NCBI GenBank assembly: GCA_029062895.1
Contig: JAIDPF010000067.1
Coordinates: 42,360-106,359 of the forward strand
DNA length: 64,000 nucleotides
Direction of reading: 5' to 3'
Source of the DNA: Lachnospiraceae bacterium
GTDB lineage: Bacteria; Bacillota; Clostridia; Lachnospirales; Lachnospiraceae
Part shown: positions 51,435 to 60,160 of the stretch, in pieces
How positions within the stretch are numbered: the stretch's first letter is position 1
Layout of the letters: each line of letters begins with the position of its first letter
Made by a program: the position numbers and the translations under genes
The notes under the pieces: generated by a model
What the model was told of the DNA's origin: nothing
Database searches by the model: none
What the model saw: only the letters and a program-made list of their open reading frames with translations

Positions 51435-53192
51435 ATGATTTCATGTCCAGGTTGCGGACAAGGCATGCGCTTTGATCCCAAAATTCAGATGATGTATTGC
51501 GATTATTGTGAAACAAAGCTTGAGCCGGATCTTGTGAAGGTCGGTACTACGGCCAGTGGAAATAATGAGCCACTCATTATTGAAAGCAAATTATTTGCAT
51601 GTCCACAGTGTGGCGGAGAGATATTAAGCGATCAGGATACTGCAGTTACATTCTGTAGCTTTTGTGGTATGTCTGTTGAGCTTCAGGGACGAACAGTCCA
51701 GATGCTGGCCCCGTCAAGAATCATTCCATTTAAGTGTGTTAAGGATACATGTGCCAAGTCATATGCCGAATTTATTAAGAAGGCCATATTTGCTCCATCC
51801 TATTTAAGAGAAGAAGCACAGCTGCAAAAGTTAAGAGGTATTTATATGCCTTATTGGACATATGCATTTGAGATTAATGATATAGTAACTTACGAAGGAA
51901 CAACCTCTCATAGATCCGGCGACTATATTATTACAGATCATTATTTGCTTACGGCAACTCCAATCGGCAGCTATGATGGTATTTCTTATGACGCGTCATC
52001 AAGCTTCTCAGATGAAATCAGTCAGGCAATCGGACCGTTTAATATCAGAGACAGCAAGCCATTCTCTGTTGCGTATATTGGTGGTTTTTATGCAGATACG
52101 GCAGATGTAGATGCTTTTATATATGAAGATGACGCCAGAAGTGTGATAGCAAAGGATATTGATTCAAAGATTAGAAAGATACCGGCTTTTGCCAGGTATT
52201 CTATATCATCGGGAACAGGACAGATAGGATCAAAGTTAGGAGTAAAGGCCGAGGAGATGGCTTACTTCCCGGTATACTTCCTTGCCAATCGTCATAAGAA
52301 TGGTTTGGTCAGCTATGCTGTCATCAATGGACAGACAGGTAAGGTAGCAGCGGATGTTCCCATTGATTATAAGAAATATATTATAGGATCGATTATTCTT
52401 GCGCTTCCTATCATGGGTATCCTTGATTTATTCCTGGTTCTTAGACCGGATGCGCTTACAATGGTGGCAATTGTATTTGCAATTATCAGTCTGTTGATTT
52501 CTAATAGTGAATTAAATCAGTTATATACAAGAAATCTTAATCTCAATGACCGGGGATTATTGGCAGCCATAAAGAAGAGAAAGGAAGATGAGAGACTAAG
52601 AGAAGAAAAACTTCAAGCAGAACTCCAAGCCATGGGTATAGGCGGCGGCATGGTAGATAGCACGGTGGATAGCACAGTAAATAGCACGATGGATAGTACA
52701 GTAAATGGTACTGTGAATGCAGGCAATTTATCTAATGTAAATACCGCGGAAAAGGCATCATCAACAAAGGCGCTGAAAACGATAACCGATGTATTATTGA
52801 CTATAGGTTGGATGTCTATATTTGTAACAGTGGTAGGAGGCTTTACGTTTTTCCCATTCATAATCTTTGCAATATATGGTATATTAACAATAATTAGGAA
52901 ATCTATTGATTCAGGGGCAGGTTCTGCGGATAATACGGGCGTTATGGCAAAGCAGCCATTCAAGGAGAAGTTGCCTGTATTTTGTAAGCCTTTTATCGCA
53001 ATTGTCATAGGTCTATTGTTATTGCTCATTAAGCCTTATCAGGATGAGATTTATTATGCTGTCAGTTTTGTGATCATGGCTGTGGTAATATTCTCTTTTT
53101 CAGATGTGGTGAAGCTTCATAACAAGCTTACACTTCGTAAGCCAAAACAGTTTAACAAGAGAGGAGGAGATGAAAATGCTGCAACGTTCTAA
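51435..53192 (+). CDS. Zinc-ribbon multi-pass membrane protein, function unknown
   Basis: A 585-residue protein. Two zinc ribbons at the N-terminus: Cys4/Cys7 with Cys22/Cys25 (CPGCG, CDYC) and a second pair CPQCG/CSFCG at about 56-78. A middle domain (100-305) contains LREEAQLQKLRGIYMPYWTYAFE. Membrane segments occur near 313-335, 337-352, 455-485 and 520-560. Between them lies a Thr/Ser-rich stretch with 12-bp repeats (DSTV/NSTM, 52656-52715). The next gene begins 17 bp before its stop. The role is inferred only from the operon: a membrane platform for the polyamine/ATP-grasp genes. Confidence 0.8.
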   Translation: MISCPGCGQGMRFDPKIQMMYCDYCETKLEPDLVKVGTTASGNNEPLIIESKLFACPQCGGEILSDQDTAVTFCSFCGMSVELQGRTVQMLAPSRIIPFKCVKDTCAKSYAEFIKKAIFAPSYLREEAQLQKLRGIYMPYWTYAFEINDIVTYEGTTSHRSGDYIITDHYLLTATPIGSYDGISYDASSSFSDEISQAIGPFNIRDSKPFSVAYIGGFYADTADVDAFIYEDDARSVIAKDIDSKIRKIPAFARYSISSGTGQIGSKLGVKAEEMAYFPVYFLANRHKNGLVSYAVINGQTGKVAADVPIDYKKYIIGSIILALPIMGILDLFLVLRPDALTMVAIVFAIISLLISNSELNQLYTRNLNLNDRGLLAAIKKRKEDERLREEKLQAELQAMGIGGGMVDSTVDSTVNSTMDSTVNGTVNAGNLSNVNTAEKASSTKALKTITDVLLTIGWMSIFVTVVGGFTFFPFIIFAIYGILTIIRKSIDSGAGSADNTGVMAKQPFKEKLPVFCKPFIAIVIGLLLLLIKPYQDEIYYAVSFVIMAVVIFSFSDVVKLHNKLTLRKPKQFNKRGGDENAATF

Positions 53193-53979
53193 GGTGAGTT
53201 TACAATCATTAATAATCATCCTGCTTGTTTGTATGATCATGCCGCTTAATGTTGTGGCAAAAGATGATGACGACGATTATGATGATGATAATAATTATTA
53301 TTATAATGAAGAGACCGGATATGAAGCATACATAATTGATGAAGATGAATGGCTTACTGAAAGAGAACATGAAAAGCTTATTGAGCAGATGAAAGGCATT
53401 ACCGAATTTACCAATGTAGTATTCTACGCAGATGAAACTGTTACTTTTGATTCAGAATCATATTCTGAAGAACTTAGTGTAAATGCAATGCAGGACTTAT
53501 TTGGTGATGAATCTGCAGTCATATATCACATGGATGAATATTATGATTATATAGCTTCGCAGGGTAGTGCGCGAAAGGTTATCACTTCAGCAAATGCCCG
53601 TTCCATTGCAGATAATGTTTATAGATATTCTATACATGATGATCAGTTATATAAGGCAGCCAGTGTTGCTTTTGAGCAGATTGAAGATCTTTTCAATGGC
53701 AGAAAGATTGCGGAGCCAATGAAATATATCTGTAATACATTTATAGCTATATTCATAGCTTTAATAGTTAACTATCTTATTGTAAGCAGTAAATCTAAGC
53801 TTAAGAAAGCTACCGTTAATGATATTATCATGGGTTCTGTAAATGACTTGGGTATTAAAGACGTAAATGCAACACATATCAGAACCGATAGATGCTATTC
53901 GCCACGTTCTTCCGGAAGCAGTGGAGGTCATGGCGGCGGAGGTCATGGCGGCGGTCACAGCGGTGGTGGCCATGGATGA
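53176..53979 (+). CDS. TPM-like membrane protein with Gly/His-rich tail
   Basis: A 267-residue protein. MLQRSKVSL is chosen as start (GGAGG 8 nt upstream; an ATG 6 nt earlier is too close). A signal peptide (about 1-26, cut near VVAK) is followed by a very acidic segment (DDDDDYDDDNNYYYNEE), then a TPM-phosphatase-like domain (about 50-170: DEDEWLTEREHEKLIEQMKG and so on). One membrane helix (about 178-200) and a cytoplasmic tail ending in a GHGGG repeat follow. Such tails resemble those of YgcG-type proteins. It overlaps its upstream neighbour by 17 bp and the next gene by 4 bp. Confidence 0.8.
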   Translation: MLQRSKVSLQSLIIILLVCMIMPLNVVAKDDDDDYDDDNNYYYNEETGYEAYIIDEDEWLTEREHEKLIEQMKGITEFTNVVFYADETVTFDSESYSEELSVNAMQDLFGDESAVIYHMDEYYDYIASQGSARKVITSANARSIADNVYRYSIHDDQLYKAASVAFEQIEDLFNGRKIAEPMKYICNTFIAIFIALIVNYLIVSSKSKLKKATVNDIIMGSVNDLGIKDVNATHIRTDRCYSPRSSGSSGGHGGGGHGGGHSGGGHG

Positions 53980-54938
53980 TAAATAAACTAAAATATGCTC
54001 TGTTACCTGGAAAGCTTCGCCGGAAATGGAATTATGATGACTATCTATATTATCGCATGCAGGAAATGTCCATAAAAGATATAGATTTATTGTTGACTCC
54101 AATTGAGCTTGACACAGCAGAGCGCCAATTAAATAGTGATTCGATAAGACATATATTTAATAGTAAAAGAGCATTTTATGTTGGCTTCAAAGAGTTCATC
54201 ATACGAGATGTTCTTTTTGGATATGATTATTCTTTTCAAGATTTTAAGGTTTTCATAGATAAACATAAAAAGATTATCATCAAGCCAAATGATATGTATG
54301 CAGGTATAGGAATATATCTTCTGGAACTTGAGGGGGATGTTTTTAAGATAACACTTGGCTCCAAGAATACTTCAGAAGTAAGTCTTAATACCTTTACTAA
54401 TGGATATGAATCCATTCAGAATGTATATGATTTTTGTATAGACAATCATTATTGTATAGAGGAATATGTTACAGGACACAGTTCATATCAAGATATAGCC
54501 CCTTCATCCCTTAATACGATTCGTGTAACTACATATATAAATGATGAGAAGAAAATTAGTATTCTATTTATAGTCAATCAATTTGGATATAATGGAAGCA
54601 TTGTAGATAATAATGAGGATTGTTGCATTTGGGCGCTTACCGATATAGATACAGGAGTTGTCACAGCAGTAGATATTGATGCGAGAACAGGAATTATATA
54701 TGATAGGCATCCTGATACCGGTAAAGATATAGTAGGTTTTGTGAATCCGCATTTTGATGAAGTGAAGAAAATAGCAGTATGTGCGGCTGCTAAATATAAA
54801 GAAGCCAGATTAATAGGCTGGGATATTGCAATAAGAAGTGATGGAAGGATAGAGATTATAGAAGGCAATGTGAACCCAGAGCTAGATCTTTATCAGGCCA
54901 TAAGTCACAAGGGACTTAGGGGTATATTAAATAAATAA
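53976..54938 (+). CDS. ATP-grasp domain protein (sugar-transfer-associated type)
   Basis: A 320-residue protein starting MINKLKYALLPGKLRRKW; the ATG overlaps the preceding stop (ATGA). It matches the sugar-transfer-associated ATP-grasp family: KIIIKPNDMYAGIGIYLLEL for the nucleotide-binding strand, YCIEEYVTG, SLNTIRVTTYI, and the closing metal-binding segment IGWDIAIRSDGRIEIIEGNVNPELDLYQ. ATP-grasp enzymes join a carboxylate to an amine through an acyl phosphate. With a homospermidine-synthase-like gene at the head of the operon, polyamine conjugation is an attractive but untested idea. Confidence 0.88.
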   Translation: MINKLKYALLPGKLRRKWNYDDYLYYRMQEMSIKDIDLLLTPIELDTAERQLNSDSIRHIFNSKRAFYVGFKEFIIRDVLFGYDYSFQDFKVFIDKHKKIIIKPNDMYAGIGIYLLELEGDVFKITLGSKNTSEVSLNTFTNGYESIQNVYDFCIDNHYCIEEYVTGHSSYQDIAPSSLNTIRVTTYINDEKKISILFIVNQFGYNGSIVDNNEDCCIWALTDIDTGVVTAVDIDARTGIIYDRHPDTGKDIVGFVNPHFDEVKKIAVCAAAKYKEARLIGWDIAIRSDGRIEIIEGNVNPELDLYQAISHKGLRGILNK

Positions 54939-55089
54939 GAATTTGGACTTTCATCAACATGAAAGATAAAAAGGCAAAAACTATGGAATATTGTGGATAT
55001 ACTTTTTTTGTGTTAAGGTATGCGCAAACGTGAAAAATACTATGATGACGAATTAATAAAACATTTAAATGTGATAAGGGGGTAGCCAA

Positions 55090-56019
55090 ATGGCAAGCAT
55101 TAGTTTACAGAGATTGATCGATAAGATGAAACTGACCAATCTGACACCGGAGATCGATATCAGTAATATTAAGATTTCTCAGCCGGATATTAACCGTCCT
55201 GCCCTTCAGATTGCGGGATATTTTGAAAATTATGAGTCCACGCGTCTTCAGATTGTGGGATTTGTGGAATATACTTATATGGAAGGAATGGAGGAAAAGC
55301 AAAAAAGGGAGATTCTGGAGCAGCTTCTGGATCATCCTACGCCGGGCTTTGTATTTTGTCGGGATCTGGTTCCGGATCCGGTCTTTATGGAGATTGCAAA
55401 GAAACATGGCGTGCCTTTGCTAAATACTTCTAAAGCCACTTCGGCATTTATGGCGGAAGTGATCCGCTGGCTGAATGTCAAGCTGGCGCCCTGTATTACC
55501 GTGCATGGCGTATTGGTAGATGTCTTCGGAGAGGGTGTACTGATTACCGGAGAGAGTGGGATCGGTAAAAGCGAGGCGGCATTGGAGCTGATCAAACGTG
55601 GACACCGTCTGGTGACAGATGATGTAGTGGAAATCCGTAAGGTCAGTGAAGACACCCTGATCGGTAAGGCGCCGGAGATCACAAAGCACTTTATTGAGAT
55701 CCGCGGCATCGGAATTGTTGATGTCAAGACATTGTTTGGTGTATCAAGTGTTAAGGAGGATCAGGAGATCGATCTTGTCATCCAGCTTTCCGAGTGGTCA
55801 AAAGATCAGGATTACGATAGGTTTGGTATGGAAGAACAATATACGGAATATCTTGGTAATAAGGTGGTATGTCACAATATTCCCATTCGTCCGGGACGTA
55901 ACTTAGCGGTGATCTGTGAATCTGCAGCAGTCAACCACCGTCAAAAAAAGATGGGATATAACGCTGCAGAGGAACTTTATAAGCGTGTGCAGGCAGGACT
56001 ACATGCAGGAGATAAATAA
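55090..56019 (+). CDS. hprK: HPr kinase/phosphorylase
   Basis: A 309-residue protein of standard length. The N-terminal domain is followed by the kinase core: Walker A GESGIGKSEAALELIKRGH starting near residue 154, DDVVEIRK, EIRGIGIVDVKTLFGVSS and the C-terminal IPIRPGRNLAVICESAAVNHRQKKMGYNAA. It phosphorylates Ser46 of HPr or Crh in response to fructose-1,6-bisphosphate. In this window only the Crh-like protein retains that serine. GGGGG precedes the start. It heads the run hprK-glcK-murB-rapZ-whiA-crh. Confidence 0.97.
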   Translation: MASISLQRLIDKMKLTNLTPEIDISNIKISQPDINRPALQIAGYFENYESTRLQIVGFVEYTYMEGMEEKQKREILEQLLDHPTPGFVFCRDLVPDPVFMEIAKKHGVPLLNTSKATSAFMAEVIRWLNVKLAPCITVHGVLVDVFGEGVLITGESGIGKSEAALELIKRGHRLVTDDVVEIRKVSEDTLIGKAPEITKHFIEIRGIGIVDVKTLFGVSSVKEDQEIDLVIQLSEWSKDQDYDRFGMEEQYTEYLGNKVVCHNIPIRPGRNLAVICESAAVNHRQKKMGYNAAEELYKRVQAGLHAGDK

Positions 56020-56050
56020 GAAAGAAAAAGGATAAAGGGGGCAAAAAACC

Positions 56051-56992
56051 ATGAGCAAACGTATTTTTGGAGTAGATTTGGGAGGAACGACCGTAAAATT
56101 AGGTTTATTTGATCCGGAAGGCAATGTGTTGGAGAAATGGGAGATCACCACAAGGAAGGAAGATTCCGGAAAGCTGATCTTGCCTGATATTGCAGATGCT
56201 ATTAAAGGAAAAATGCAGGAAAAGAGTATTGCAAAAGAGGATGTCATCGGCGTCGGCATCGGCGTACCGGGACCGGTTGACAGTGATGGCGTAATCTACA
56301 AGGCAGCAAATCTCGGCTGGGGTGTATTTTCCATTAAGGAAGAACTTACTGGGTTATTGGACGGTATTCGAGTAGAAGCGGGTAATGATGCCAATGTTGC
56401 GGCACTTGGCGAAATGTGGCGCGGAGGCGGTCAGGGCTATGACAATATGGTTGCGGTAACATTAGGAACTGGCGTTGGTGGCGGAATTATTGTGGATGGA
56501 AGAATCCTGACTGGTGCCAAAGGCGCAGGTGGTGAGATCGGGCATATTCTGGTAGAGGAGCATGAAACAGAAGTATGCGGCTGCGGTAAGACAGGATGTT
56601 TGGAGCAGTATGCGTCGGCAACAGGTGTTGTAAGACTTGCCAACAGAAGGCTTGCGAAAGATGATAAGGCAAGCGTTCTTCGTGGCAAGAAAATAAGCGC
56701 GAAAGATGTATGGGATGCAGTCAAAGCGGGGGATGAACTTGCTGTGGAAGTGGCGGAGCAGTTCGGCGAATACCTTGGAAAAGGTCTGGCAGCAGTAGCC
56801 TGTGTTGTGAATCCGGATATTTTTGTCATCGGTGGCGGTGTATCCAAGGCGGGCGATGTGCTGATGGATTATATGGTAGAACCGTATAAGAAGTATGTAT
56901 TCCATGGAAGCCGGGAGACAAAATTTGCACTGGCGACACTTGGCAATGACGCCGGTATCTATGGAGCAGCAAAGCTTGTAGTGTTGCAATAG
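56051..56992 (+). CDS. glcK: Glucokinase, ROK family
   Basis: A 313-residue ROK-type glucokinase. ATP site FGVDLGGTTVKLGLF, glucose site GNDANVAALGEMWRGGGQGYDN, and TLGTGVGGGIIVDGRILTGAKG. The zinc-binding ROK signature is CGCGKTGCLEQYAS with His in EIGHI. C-terminal domain VNPDIFVIGGGVSKAG. It phosphorylates glucose to glucose-6-phosphate. Its place after hprK fits carbon metabolism and is typical of related Firmicutes. Confidence 0.95.
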   Translation: MSKRIFGVDLGGTTVKLGLFDPEGNVLEKWEITTRKEDSGKLILPDIADAIKGKMQEKSIAKEDVIGVGIGVPGPVDSDGVIYKAANLGWGVFSIKEELTGLLDGIRVEAGNDANVAALGEMWRGGGQGYDNMVAVTLGTGVGGGIIVDGRILTGAKGAGGEIGHILVEEHETEVCGCGKTGCLEQYASATGVVRLANRRLAKDDKASVLRGKKISAKDVWDAVKAGDELAVEVAEQFGEYLGKGLAAVACVVNPDIFVIGGGVSKAGDVLMDYMVEPYKKYVFHGSRETKFALATLGNDAGIYGAAKLVVLQ

Positions 56993-57043
56993 GGTTCATT
57001 TAAATTGCCATATCTAAATAAAAATGTTGGGCGAGGAAATGAT

Positions 57044-57991
57044 TTGGAGCATAGATTAGCGGAAATCGTTGGAAAAGAAAATCTCTTAAAAGATGTTCCC
57101 ATGTGGCGTTATACGACGTTTCGTGTGGGAGGGGACGCTTCCTATCTGGTAAATGTGGAAAATGAGGAAATACTGACCGCCCTGTTGAAACTATTAAAAC
57201 AGAACGATATGCCTTATTATTTATTGGGTAATGGTAGTAATCTTCTGGTCAGCGATCAGGGATATGACGGAGTGATGATCAGGCTTGGCGGAGATTTTTC
57301 CAAGATAGAGTGGAGGAAGCAGACGGAACAGTCAGCAGCAGGGGGTGACAGCATATCGGATGATGAAGTGATATGTCATGCAGGTGCGGCTGTGATGCTT
57401 ACAAATATGGCACAGAAGGCGGCGGAACAGGGCTCTTCCGGATTGGAATTTGCTTATGGGATTCCCGGGACGGTGGGCGGCGCTATCGTCATGAATGCAG
57501 GGGCTTATGGCGGTGAAATGTGTCAGGTCGTGGAGTCTGTACGACTGTTGGATGAGAATCTGCAGATTGTTACACTAAAGGGTGATGAGATGGCATTTGG
57601 ATACCGGACCAGTATTTTGAAGAAGAAACCTTATGTTGTTCTCTCTGTAAGATTAAAGCTTCATCCGGGAGATAAAAAAGAAATTATGGCAAAGATGAAT
57701 ACAAATATGTCTGCCAGAAAAGAGAAACAGCCATTAGAGTATCCCAGCGCCGGCAGTACCTTTAAGCGGCCGGAGGGATATTTTGCAGGAAAGCTGATTC
57801 AGGATGCGGGACTGAGAGGTTATCGTGTCGGCGGCGCGCAGGTTTCGGAAAAGCATTGCGGATTTGTGATCAATATGGGTAACGCAACGGCTGCGGATAT
57901 CTATCATTTGATAAGTAATGTGCAGAGTAAGGTCAGGGAGATAGGCGGGGTTACACTGGAACCGGAAGTGATCATGCTGGGAGAATTTTAA
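57044..57991 (+). CDS. murB: UDP-N-acetylenolpyruvoylglucosamine reductase
   Basis: A 315-residue MurB. The TTG at 57044 is favoured since GCGAGGA lies 6 nt before it; a TTG at 57005 is possible but has no ribosome site. FAD and substrate motifs: MWRYTTFRVGGDASYLV, GNGSNLLVSDQGYDGVMI, EFAYGIPGTVGGAIVMNAGAYGGEM, YRTSILK and PSAGSTFKRPEGYFAGKLIQDAGLRG (catalytic Ser and Glu region). Type II length, missing the extra loop of E. coli MurB. Cytoplasmic peptidoglycan precursor synthesis. Confidence 0.94.
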   Translation: MEHRLAEIVGKENLLKDVPMWRYTTFRVGGDASYLVNVENEEILTALLKLLKQNDMPYYLLGNGSNLLVSDQGYDGVMIRLGGDFSKIEWRKQTEQSAAGGDSISDDEVICHAGAAVMLTNMAQKAAEQGSSGLEFAYGIPGTVGGAIVMNAGAYGGEMCQVVESVRLLDENLQIVTLKGDEMAFGYRTSILKKKPYVVLSVRLKLHPGDKKEIMAKMNTNMSARKEKQPLEYPSAGSTFKRPEGYFAGKLIQDAGLRGYRVGGAQVSEKHCGFVINMGNATAADIYHLISNVQSKVREIGGVTLEPEVIMLGEF

Positions 57992-58107
57992 TAAAGAAAA
58001 ATAAATGATATAAGTTATTGCGAAACTTTCGATAGAAGAAATTAGGAAAGAATTTGAGCAGAGTTGCGCAATTACTTGGAGAATAGATAAGATACGGAGG
58101 AGAGAGT

Positions 58108-59031
58108 ATGCGGTTTGTGATCGTGACAGGAATGAGCGGCGGCGGAAAGCGAACCGCTTTGAAGATGTTGGAAGATATCGGATTTTATTGTGTGGATAAT
58201 CTTCCAGTGCCTCTCTTGGAAAATTTTTTTGAATTGATCGTAACACCGAACAGTGAGATTTCTAAGCTTGCTTTGGGATTGGATGTGCGCGCGGACCAGA
58301 ATTTTAAGGAAGCGGAAGATATTCTTAAAAAGATGAAAGATAATGGGTATTCCTACGAGCTGCTGTTTATGGACGCTTCGGATGCTGTGTTGATCAAGCG
58401 TTATAAAGAAAGTCGGCGCATACATCCGCTTGCCATGACGGCCAGTTTCGGTGTCATGTCACAAACAGATGATCAGGATACTCATCAGACAGCAGCCGTT
58501 TCACTTGAGGATGGTATAAAAGAAGAACGTAAAATTTTGAAAAATGTGAAGAAAAAGGCGGATTATATTTTTGATACGTCCAATTTGCTGACGCGGGAAT
58601 TAAAAGAAGAATTAGATAAAATATTTGTCCAGAATGAAGAATATCATAATCTTATGATAAGGATTATATCCTTTGGTTTTAAGTATGGAATACCGGCGGA
58701 CGCGGACATGGTTTTTGACGTAAGGTTTCTGCCGAATCCGTTTTATATCGACGAGCTCAAGCATTTGACCGGGAATGACAAGGCGGTACAGGATTATGTC
58801 ATGAATTATCCGGAAGCCGGGGAATTTTTGGATAAGCTTTGCGACATGTTTTCTTTTTTGCTTCCCAATTATGTTAAAGAGGGAAAACATCAGCTTGTCA
58901 TCGGAATTGGCTGTACCGGCGGAAAACACAGGAGCGTGACATTAGCCAATGAGCTTTTTCGCAGGATGAAGGACAAGAGAAAATATGGCCTGACGATTAC
59001 CCACAGAGATCAGTATGAGAAGAACTTCTAA
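58108..59031 (+). CDS. rapZ: RNase adapter protein RapZ (YvcJ), with altered P-loop
   Basis: A 307-residue protein of the RapZ/YvcJ family, about 20 longer than usual. The P-loop reads G8-MSGG-G13-K14-R15-T16: the residue after the lysine is Arg where Ser or Thr binds the phosphate-coordinated metal. Other marks are conserved: EDIGFYCVDNLPVPLLENF, the long loop RRIHPLA..., GFKYGIPADADMVFDVRFLPNPFY and the C-terminal GIGCTGGKHRSVTLANEL. An insertion near residues 112-134 (VMSQTDDQDTHQTAAVS) is absent in most homologues. GTPase/ATPase activity could be weakened; RNA or protein binding by the C-terminus should persist. Confidence 0.94.
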   Translation: MRFVIVTGMSGGGKRTALKMLEDIGFYCVDNLPVPLLENFFELIVTPNSEISKLALGLDVRADQNFKEAEDILKKMKDNGYSYELLFMDASDAVLIKRYKESRRIHPLAMTASFGVMSQTDDQDTHQTAAVSLEDGIKEERKILKNVKKKADYIFDTSNLLTRELKEELDKIFVQNEEYHNLMIRIISFGFKYGIPADADMVFDVRFLPNPFYIDELKHLTGNDKAVQDYVMNYPEAGEFLDKLCDMFSFLLPNYVKEGKHQLVIGIGCTGGKHRSVTLANELFRRMKDKRKYGLTITHRDQYEKNF

Positions 59032-59072
59032 TTGTTTTAACAATTTTGTTTGCAGCAAGGGCTGCTTCGCAA

Positions 59073-59125
59073 ATATTGTGCCTGCGGCAGCATGAACTCG
59101 CAGGTTACAGAAAGGCATGGTTATT
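59073..59125 (+). repeat. Hairpin repeat, copy 2, upstream of whiA
   Basis: ATATTGTGCCTGCG...CGCAGGTTACAGAAAGGCATGGTTATT, with stem CCTGCG/CGCAGG (59081-59086 with 59099-59104). It is related to 33138-33187 (compensating stem change) and partly to 60101-60130 before crh. A further CAGC hairpin (about 59052-59070) precedes it. Confidence 0.75.
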
Positions 59126-59128
59126 CCT

Positions 59129-60061
59129 ATGTCATTTTCTCAGGAAGTGAAGGAGGAGATTGAACAGCATATCAGCGCATCCAGACATTGTCAAATTGCC
59201 GAAATGGCGGCGTATGTAGCTAATTTTGGATATGAAGCGCCGGAGAGGGGCTCTTTTTTCTGGCACTCGGAAAAAGAGGCAGTTCTGAGAAAAGTCTTTA
59301 CATTATTAGAAAAAACGTATAATATATATTCGGCTATGGAAGATGAGACTGCCAAAAACATAAAAAATAAAGGCATAAAATCAGAACATATTTATCGTAT
59401 CACTTTGACAAAGGATGATGAGATCAGAAAGGTGCTGCAGTCGGTTCGGTTTTCAGAAATGAAGGAAAAGACGGTATCCTCTCTATTGCTAAAGAATGAC
59501 TGCTGTAGGAGAGCATTTCTTCGAGGGAGTTTCTTGAGCATTGGTTCCATGAGTAATCCAGTCAAAAGCTATCATATGGAATATGTGTGTGGCAGCAGGA
59601 TGCAGGCTCGACAGATTGCGGATTTGATCGGGACATTTCAGATTGATGCGAAGATTACGGAACGTAAGCATCATTTTGTGGTCTATATTAAAGAAGGCGA
59701 GGCGATCGTTGACCTGCTGAATATTATGGGAGCGCATATTTCTCTGATGAATCTGGAAAATCTCAGGATTGTAAAGGAGGTGCGTAGCTCGGTCAATCGA
59801 AGGGTTAATTGTGAGACGGCTAACATCTCCAAGACGATCAATGCCGCCAGCCGTCAGATGGAAGATATTATTTATCTTCGTGATCATTATGGATTGAACC
59901 GTTTGCCGGAGCATCTTAGAGAAATGGCGGAGGTACGTTTGGAGCATGAGGATGCGTCTTTACAGGAGCTGGGAGAATATCTGGATCCGCCGGTTGGCAA
60001 GTCCGGTGTCAATCACAGACTTAGAAAGCTTAAGGAGCTGGCTGAGGAATTAAAGAACTAG
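59129..60061 (+). CDS. whiA: DNA-binding protein WhiA
   Basis: A 310-residue protein starting MSFSQEVKEEIEQHI; codons before it belong to a repeat. It has the LAGLIDADG-type N-terminal domain (CCRRAFLRGSFLSIGSMSNPVKSYHMEY, without catalytic acidic pairs) and a C-terminal HTH (SLQELGEYLDPPVGKSGVNHRLRKL). In B. subtilis the gene sits between glmR(yvcK) and crh; here it follows rapZ with no glmR between. It controls cell division and other processes. Confidence 0.96.
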   Translation: MSFSQEVKEEIEQHISASRHCQIAEMAAYVANFGYEAPERGSFFWHSEKEAVLRKVFTLLEKTYNIYSAMEDETAKNIKNKGIKSEHIYRITLTKDDEIRKVLQSVRFSEMKEKTVSSLLLKNDCCRRAFLRGSFLSIGSMSNPVKSYHMEYVCGSRMQARQIADLIGTFQIDAKITERKHHFVVYIKEGEAIVDLLNIMGAHISLMNLENLRIVKEVRSSVNRRVNCETANISKTINAASRQMEDIIYLRDHYGLNRLPEHLREMAEVRLEHEDASLQELGEYLDPPVGKSGVNHRLRKLKELAEELKN

Positions 60062-60069
60062 ACAGCATA

Positions 60070-60130
60070 CAACAAAAAGCTTACGCTTTTCGTTGTCGAA
60101 AATTCGCAGGCTATGAAAAGACATGGTTAG
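60070..60130 (+). repeat. Hairpin plus partial copy 3 of the AGGTTAC/GGCATGG repeat
   Basis: CAACAAAAAGC/GCTTTTCGTTG (60070-60095, one mismatch) stands next to TTCGCAGGCTATGAAAAGACATGGTTAG (60103-60130), which matches the 3' part of the repeats at 33138 and 59073. The crh-like gene follows 30 bp later. Confidence 0.6.
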
Positions 60131-60160
60131 GATAAGGAAGAACAAAGAGGAGGCAGTAGT

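Noticed and set aside
52656..52715. CRISPR-like or regulatory tandem repeat
   Set aside because: The 12-bp units are in frame and code for DSTV/NSTM in the zinc-ribbon membrane protein; no spacers.
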